Below, piece by piece: positions 59,601 to 64,000 of a stretch of DNA of 64,000 bases. The notes under the pieces were generated by a model. It saw only the letters and a program-made list of their open reading frames with translations, did no database searches and was not told where the DNA came from. Position 1 is the stretch's first letter. Every line of letters starts with the position of its first letter. The position numbers and the translations under genes are program-made. Source of the stretch: Streptomyces sp. NBC_00878 (GTDB lineage: Bacteria > Actinomycetota > Actinomycetes > Streptomycetales > Streptomycetaceae); assembly GCF_026341515.1 (NCBI RefSeq), contig NZ_JAPEOK010000001.1, positions 2,046,001-2,110,000 of the forward strand. Reading direction: 5' to 3'.

Positions 59601-61685
59601 TCACGAGCCGGTCGGCCGGTCCCGGTTGACGTTGACGGGTTCTCCGCTCAGCGCATGACTCCACAACAGTTCGCTGATGCGTTGCACGGCGGCCGTCAGA
59701 TGCCGACGGTAGGTGCTGAAGGACATTCCGAGCCCCCTGGCCACCGACTCCTGGGTGGGGCCGGCCTTGCTGTACGTGGTCGAGACGACCTGATGGCGCT
59801 TCTCCCCGCCACGCTCGCCCACCAGCGACTCGATGGCACTCAGCAGGACGTCCTGGAGGCCCGGGCCGTTCTCCACGACCAGGCGGCTGCGGCTGAGGGG
59901 GTTCGTCGCGAGCTCGGCGGGCCACCACATCGCGCGCAGAGCGTCCCGTACGGCGGCGTCGAACTCCGGCCGGGACAGCGTGACATGTTCCCCGAGCTCC
60001 TGCGAAGCCGGGCCCGGAGGCGTGATGGCGGTCGCGTTCTCCTGCACGGATTCGTACTTCTCCATCACGAACCCCGAGCCGGACTGGTCGCTCCAGTCGT
60101 GGGCGAACAGGCGGTATCCATAGTCATCGACGACGAGTCGGGCATCGACCGGCATCATGTCGGAGCGCGCAAGGTAGGTGTCCCAGAATCCGTCGTCCCG
60201 CATCACGACGAACGACCAGGCCATCCGTTCGGCCCGGATGAACTCCGCCCCCACGCGCCACTGCATCAGGTTCAGTGAAGGCGACGGCCGTTGGTACGCC
60301 TGCGGATCCACGTAGAACCGCCCGATGCCCATGTGCTCGCCCGCTCGCAGTGGCCTGCCGACGCGCGCGTGGGCCCATGCGGCGGCCACCACCGGATCGA
60401 CGTCCGCCCCCTCTCCCTCCCGCTCGCCGAGCCGCAGCCAGGCCGAACAGGCGACGATCTCGTCGGTCCGGCTCAAGCGATAGACACTGAACGCCTCGGG
60501 CTGCCGATCCAGCCAGTAGCGGGCGATCGCGGCGGACTCGGGTCCCTCCGCCTCCTTCACCAGCTCCACGACGCGGCTCTCGTCGGCGGGGGCACAGCGC
60601 ATTTCCCGCACCACGCCCTCGCAATTCCACACGATGGCCTCGGACATGAGGTCGGAGGACCGCAGAAGGTACACCAGGGAGTACATCGCCTGGAGCACCT
60701 GCGCGGGGGGCACTTCGCGGACCCGGCCGAGCAGATACTGGTGCATCCGTCGGCGGAGCGCGTCGAATCCGTCCGGGTCACGCCAGTGGAGATCGGCTGC
60801 CAGCACCTCGCGCACCACATCGTGCGGAAAGATCCCGGCGGCGGTGGATTCGATGAAGGGCTGGGTGCGCAACCAGCCGAAGAGTTCGGCGGCACGCGGG
60901 CCCATCACCGCCCGCAGCAGGGCCTCGGAGGTGACATCGGCCAGGGCGCACACCTCCAGCGCCGTGCGGTGTGCCTGGCTCGGTGGCTCGCCCACGAGTT
61001 GGGACAGCAGCGTCGAGATCACATCCTGGCCGGGTGACCAGTGGGTCGCCCGGGTTGTCCCGTCCGCGTCCTGCCGCACGGCGACCGCCGCCGCCAGGGA
61101 CAGGGCCAGCGGATTGCCTCCGGTGAAGGACAGCAGCGTTTGATGCGCTTCGGCGGGAACACCGCGTATCTGGAGGAACGACGCGGCGTCGTCCCGGGCC
61201 AGGTCACGCAGCGGGATCACCCGCAACAGGTCGGCCCAGCCGGGGTCCGCGACCCAGTGCGAGTCGGGGGCCGCGCGTCCGGCGATCACGGCGACCGTGC
61301 CGACCGGAAGCCGCGGCAGGAAGTGCTGCCACAACCAGTCTTCCAGGCCCTGGCAGTGCTCGAAGGTGTCGATCAGGAGCACCGCTCCCGGCTCGCCGAT
61401 CGCCTTTCCCGCGGCCTGCTCGAAGTCCTCCGGCGTCGCGGGAACCGTCCGGCCGTCCACCTCGACCACCAGCCGCCCGGCCTCGCGCGACTCGAGGGCG
61501 AACCGCCTCAGCAACGCGGATTTGCCGATCCCGCCGGGACCGTACAGATAGAAAACGGATGAACCGCCGGGTTCGCCCGTCAGCGCGGACCGGAACAGGG
61601 CCCGCTCCACGACCCGCCCGACAAAGGCCCGGTCCCGCGCCGCGACCACAAGGTCACCGAACGAGCCGCCGTCCCCCAGGTTCAT
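59601..61685 (-). CDS. AAA-type ATP-binding regulator with C-terminal HTH
   Basis: 694 residues. N-terminal ATPase: FVGRVVERALFRSAL, Walker A LYGPGGIGKSALLRR near residue 52, Walker B AVLLIDTFEHCQG near 105, then sensor and TPR-like helical parts as in LAL/LuxR-type regulators. The C-terminus, PTQESVARGLGMSFSTYRRH then LTAAVQRISELLW, is a helix-turn-helix that fits sigma-like or LuxR-like recognition, though not the usual LuxR motif. The middle, HMGIGRFYVDPQAYQRPSPS to VVMRDDGFWDTYLARSD, resembles a GNAT-like region. Target unknown. Confidence 0.8.
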   Translation of the reverse strand: MNLGDGGSFGDLVVAARDRAFVGRVVERALFRSALTGEPGGSSVFYLYGPGGIGKSALLRRFALESREAGRLVVEVDGRTVPATPEDFEQAAGKAIGEPGAVLLIDTFEHCQGLEDWLWQHFLPRLPVGTVAVIAGRAAPDSHWVADPGWADLLRVIPLRDLARDDAASFLQIRGVPAEAHQTLLSFTGGNPLALSLAAAVAVRQDADGTTRATHWSPGQDVISTLLSQLVGEPPSQAHRTALEVCALADVTSEALLRAVMGPRAAELFGWLRTQPFIESTAAGIFPHDVVREVLAADLHWRDPDGFDALRRRMHQYLLGRVREVPPAQVLQAMYSLVYLLRSSDLMSEAIVWNCEGVVREMRCAPADESRVVELVKEAEGPESAAIARYWLDRQPEAFSVYRLSRTDEIVACSAWLRLGEREGEGADVDPVVAAAWAHARVGRPLRAGEHMGIGRFYVDPQAYQRPSPSLNLMQWRVGAEFIRAERMAWSFVVMRDDGFWDTYLARSDMMPVDARLVVDDYGYRLFAHDWSDQSGSGFVMEKYESVQENATAITPPGPASQELGEHVTLSRPEFDAAVRDALRAMWWPAELATNPLSRSRLVVENGPGLQDVLLSAIESLVGERGGEKRHQVVSTTYSKAGPTQESVARGLGMSFSTYRRHLTAAVQRISELLWSHALSGEPVNVNRDRPTGS

Positions 61686-61808
61686 GAGCCCCTCACAACC
61701 GAACTGTGTATGGCCGAAACAGCCTACGTCTCACACGTCGGATCTTTAGCGGGGATTCAACGGCGCGTCGGTATGCGGTGCTTCACATCCCCACGGCAAA
61801 CCGACTGG

Positions 61809-62132
61809 TCAGCATGGATGAGCGGGGGCGAACGCCGCACGACACCAACGCAGGCCACGAGCCCGACGCTCTCCAGACATCGCCTGTTTCCGGCCCGGCT
61901 CGTGCCCGCTTTCCGAGCAGACACTCGACTCACCGCCGCCGCTGAGCAGGCGTGTGAAGACGCCGGGGCGGCGGCGAGGCACGCTGTGGGTTTCCACGCA
62001 GCCGATCGCGAACTCGGCGATGTCTCCGAGCAGTTGGGTCTCCGCCTCGGCCAGCATCGCGTTCCGCGACTGAGGATCCAGTTCCTCGAAGGCGCATCGG
62101 CGGCTCGCGGCGTCGTACAACTGATCGGGCAT
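61809..62132 (-). CDS. Small hypothetical protein, doubtful
   Basis: 107 residues. The first 65 (FEELDPQSRNAMLAEAETQL, GDIAEFAIGCVETHSVPRRR) look like a real small protein; the tail from about residue 70 looks random. No recognised family. The 120 bases between it and the ATPase gene hold only that gene's promoter. Confidence 0.35.
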   Translation of the reverse strand: MPDQLYDAASRRCAFEELDPQSRNAMLAEAETQLLGDIAEFAIGCVETHSVPRRRPGVFTRLLSGGGESSVCSESGHEPGRKQAMSGERRARGLRWCRAAFAPAHPC

Positions 62133-62214
62133 CCGCGAATCGTAGCTCTGTCGGATATTTCACGGAGACAACCGCTGTGCCTCGGCCTGGACTTGAACCT
62201 GGAGGGCTCGCGGC

Positions 62215-63120
62215 TCAGAGTCCGCCCCATTCGGCTGCCGCCTCGATGAGCCGGTCGCGTACGACGGTGAGTGCGGGGTTGACCGGTGTGCCGCGTCGGG
62301 TGGCGACGTAGAGGGTGTTGAGCGGCGGGACCTCGGGGTGGTGGAGCTGCACGACGCGGCCCGCGGCCAGTGACGGCTCGGCAAGATAGCGCGGCAGAAC
62401 GGAGATACCCGCACCCGCCTCGACCGCGGCCAGGACCGCTCGGAGGTCCGCCACGAGGAGGGCGACGGGGTTGGTGGGACGGTGGCCGAACTCGCTTCGC
62501 CAGTAGCGGCGCACGATGGGCAGCTCCTCCGCGTAGGCGACGAGCGGCAGTGCGGCGAGTGCCTCCGCCGGGGCGGTACGGAGCCGCTCGGCGTCCACGG
62601 TGTGGACACCGGACGGCGGGCCGACGAGCAGGAACTCCTCGTCCACGAGGGGTACGGCCAGGAGCGCCCGTTGGGTGGGGCGGACGGCGGACACGACCAG
62701 GTCGAGACGGCCTTCGTCCAGCTCGACGAGCAGGTCCTGGGCCAGGCCGAGCGTCACGCGGAGGACCAGCCCGCGGCCGGTGAGCGGGGCGAGCGCGGGC
62801 AGGACCCGAACGGTCATGGCCTCTGCCGCGCCGCCGATCCGCACCGTGCCACGCAGTGGCGGTTCGTTCGTCGTCGAGCCGACAGCTTCCCGGAGTCCGT
62901 CCACGTGCGGGCTCACCCGGGCCGCGAGGGCGGCGGCGCGTGGGGTGGGTGCGGCTCCGTGGCGGGAGCGGACGAACAGTTGCTCACCGATCTGCTCCTC
63001 CAGCCGGGCGAGCTGACCGGTGACGGCGGGCTGGGTCACGCCCAGCCGCTGAGCGGCGGCGGAGAGGGACCCTGTCCGGTAGATCTCCAGAAATGTCGCC
63101 AGCAGGTCCAGGCTCGGCAC
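62215..63120 (-). CDS. LysR-family transcriptional regulator
   Basis: 301 residues from the GTG at 63120 (GGAAGG upstream). N-terminal helix-turn-helix: FLEIYRTGSLSAAAQRLGVT, QPAVTGQLARLEEQIGEQLF. A typical periplasmic-binding-like effector half follows (TVRIGGAAEAM, ISVLPRYLAEPSLAAGRVVQ). It lies downstream of the DJ-1/PfpI gene in the same direction and may control it. Confidence 0.92.
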   Translation of the reverse strand: MPSLDLLATFLEIYRTGSLSAAAQRLGVTQPAVTGQLARLEEQIGEQLFVRSRHGAAPTPRAAALAARVSPHVDGLREAVGSTTNEPPLRGTVRIGGAAEAMTVRVLPALAPLTGRGLVLRVTLGLAQDLLVELDEGRLDLVVSAVRPTQRALLAVPLVDEEFLLVGPPSGVHTVDAERLRTAPAEALAALPLVAYAEELPIVRRYWRSEFGHRPTNPVALLVADLRAVLAAVEAGAGISVLPRYLAEPSLAAGRVVQLHHPEVPPLNTLYVATRRGTPVNPALTVVRDRLIEAAAEWGGL

Positions 63121-63267
63121 GCGCCCTTCCTTCCGTCTTCCGTCAGTGGCCCAGGGGCACCGGTGCACGGTACGTGCGGCACGGCAGCTCAGTGTAGGGA
63201 GCCCGCCGCTGGGAGAGTGCGTGTGCCGGGAGCGGGCGGGATGCGGTGGGAGTGGACAGGAGCAAGT

Positions 63268-63304
63268 GGGAGCGGGCGGGTCTCACCCACTCCTGCCCGC
63301 TCCC
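63268..63304 (-). terminator. Terminator after the DJ-1/PfpI gene
   Basis: GGGAGCGGGC at 63268-63277 pairs with 63295-63304, in a G/C-rich stretch of related GGGAG/CTCCC repeats. Confidence 0.55.
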
Positions 63305-63358
63305 CCTCGCTCCCCGCTCCCCCGGCTCCCCGCTTCCCAACTGGCGCGACCCCTGGGT

Positions 63359-64000
63359 TCAGTTGGCGAGCGCCTTCAGGACGGCCTCGGCCGTGCCGGT
63401 GCTCGACTGCGGGTTCTGGCCGGTGATCAGGTTGCCGTCCACGACGACGGTGTTGCTCCAGGCCGCGCCGGTCCGCAGCACCGCGCCCTTCTCCCGCAGC
63501 CGGTCCTCGACGAAGAAGGGCGAGTTCTCGCCGAGCCCGCCCTGGTTCTCCTCCTCGTCGGTGAAGGCGGTCAGGTTCCGGCCGGCGAAGGTGAAGCCGC
63601 CGTCCTCCGTGGTGGCGCTGAGCAGGGCGGCGCCGCCATGGCAGAGGGCGGCGACCGTCGTGCCCCGCGCGTTGGCCGCGTTCAGCAGGCGGCCGAGGTC
63701 GGCGTCCTGGGCGAGGTCCGCCATCGGGGCGTGGCCGCCGGGGATGTAGATCGCGTCGTAGTCGCCGACGTTGACGTCCGACAGGGCGAGCGGCGTGGCG
63801 AGTTCATCGGCGATGCCGGCGAGGTAGGTCCGGAACTCCGCGGCGTCGGCCTCGGAGACGCCGCCCTGCTCACTGAGGCTGAGGGCGTCGACCGTGGGGC
63901 GGGCACCGGCCGGGGTGGCGATGTCCACGTCCGCGCCGGCGGCCTTGAGCACCTGGTGCGAGGCTGCGACCTCCTCGGCCCAGTAGCCGGTGGGGTGGGT
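63359..64000 (-). CDS. DJ-1/PfpI-family protein (Hsp31-like), N-terminus outside window
   Basis: 214 residues visible, open at the right edge (first residues THPTGYWAEEVAASHQVLKA). The nucleophile elbow is VAALCHGGAALLSA with the family Cys; DYDAIYIPGGHAPMADLAQD and NLTAFTDEEE are typical of the Hsp31/glyoxalase III branch. Likely detoxifies methylglyoxal or protects proteins. It heads toward the LysR gene. Confidence 0.9.
   Translation of the reverse strand, partial: THPTGYWAEEVAASHQVLKAAGADVDIATPAGARPTVDALSLSEQGGVSEADAAEFRTYLAGIADELATPLALSDVNVGDYDAIYIPGGHAPMADLAQDADLGRLLNAANARGTTVAALCHGGAALLSATTEDGGFTFAGRNLTAFTDEEENQGGLGENSPFFVEDRLREKGAVLRTGAAWSNTVVVDGNLITGQNPQSSTGTAEAVLKALAN

Overview
The window is high-GC actinomycete DNA, almost certainly from a Streptomyces chromosome. 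The evidence is G/C-rich third positions, GTG starts, a TTA codon in a cluster gene, kdpF/kdpE-type gene order, XRE-STAND-WD40 and DUF1707 proteins, and IS701/IS630 elements. It splits into a biosynthetic gene cluster (about 1-30.4 kb), a scarred accessory zone full of insertion sequences and broken genes (30.5-43.2 kb), and a more chromosomal part with potassium, metal and regulatory genes (43.2-64 kb).

Biosynthetic cluster. Three sets of genes sit together. (i) A highly reducing type II polyketide system runs left to right at 22.7-29.6 kb: ACP, KS, chain-length factor, AMP-forming ligase, MIO-type aromatic amino acid ammonia-lyase/aminomutase, two hot-dog dehydratases and a second ACP, with a convergent ketoreductase. 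Such a set builds conjugated polyenes, and the MIO enzyme plus ligase could supply an aryl (cinnamoyl-type or beta-aryl amino acid) starter. (ii) A 2702-residue, two-module NRPS (A-T-E-C-half C-A[FkbM]-T) on the minus strand has a P450 immediately upstream. Its second A domain reads as threonine and is interrupted by an FkbM-type methyltransferase. (iii) Deoxysugar genes (rmlA, rmlB, NDP-hexose 2,3-dehydratase, an SDR reductase) accompany two paralogous glycosyltransferases. An external type II thioesterase, a DrrAB-type exporter, a LmbU-family regulator, a YidB-like small protein and a DUF1707/LiaF-like protein complete it. The inferred product is a glycosylated aryl-polyene (or beta-aryl) joined to a D-X-(O-methyl)Thr dipeptide; I cannot match it to a known compound. 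The left end is open: the first glycosyltransferase is cut by the window edge.

Accessory zone. Past the ketoreductase are small secreted SH3-like and ricin-lectin genes, fragments of similar secreted genes, and an XRE-NB-ARC-TPR regulator broken by an IS630 element with an IS701 element inserted at its very end. Then come a transmembrane XRE-STAND-WD40 protein, a DHFR-like reductase and a second IS701-family element with 120-bp perfect terminal inverted repeats, which landed on the kdpD stop codon.

Right part. The kdp operon (27-aa ORF, kdpF, A, B, C, E, D) is complete except that kdpD has lost its central sensor part by deletion plus frameshift. kdpA carries an in-frame palindromic repeat. 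Further right are a MerR/TipA-type regulator with its palindromic operator, a DUF1707 protein, an APC permease, a CmtR-like metal sensor with its cation efflux protein, a broken VWA gene, an FHA protein, two unusual regulators, a LysR regulator and a DJ-1/PfpI protein cut by the window end. All functional assignments come from reading motifs by eye; no searches were run.
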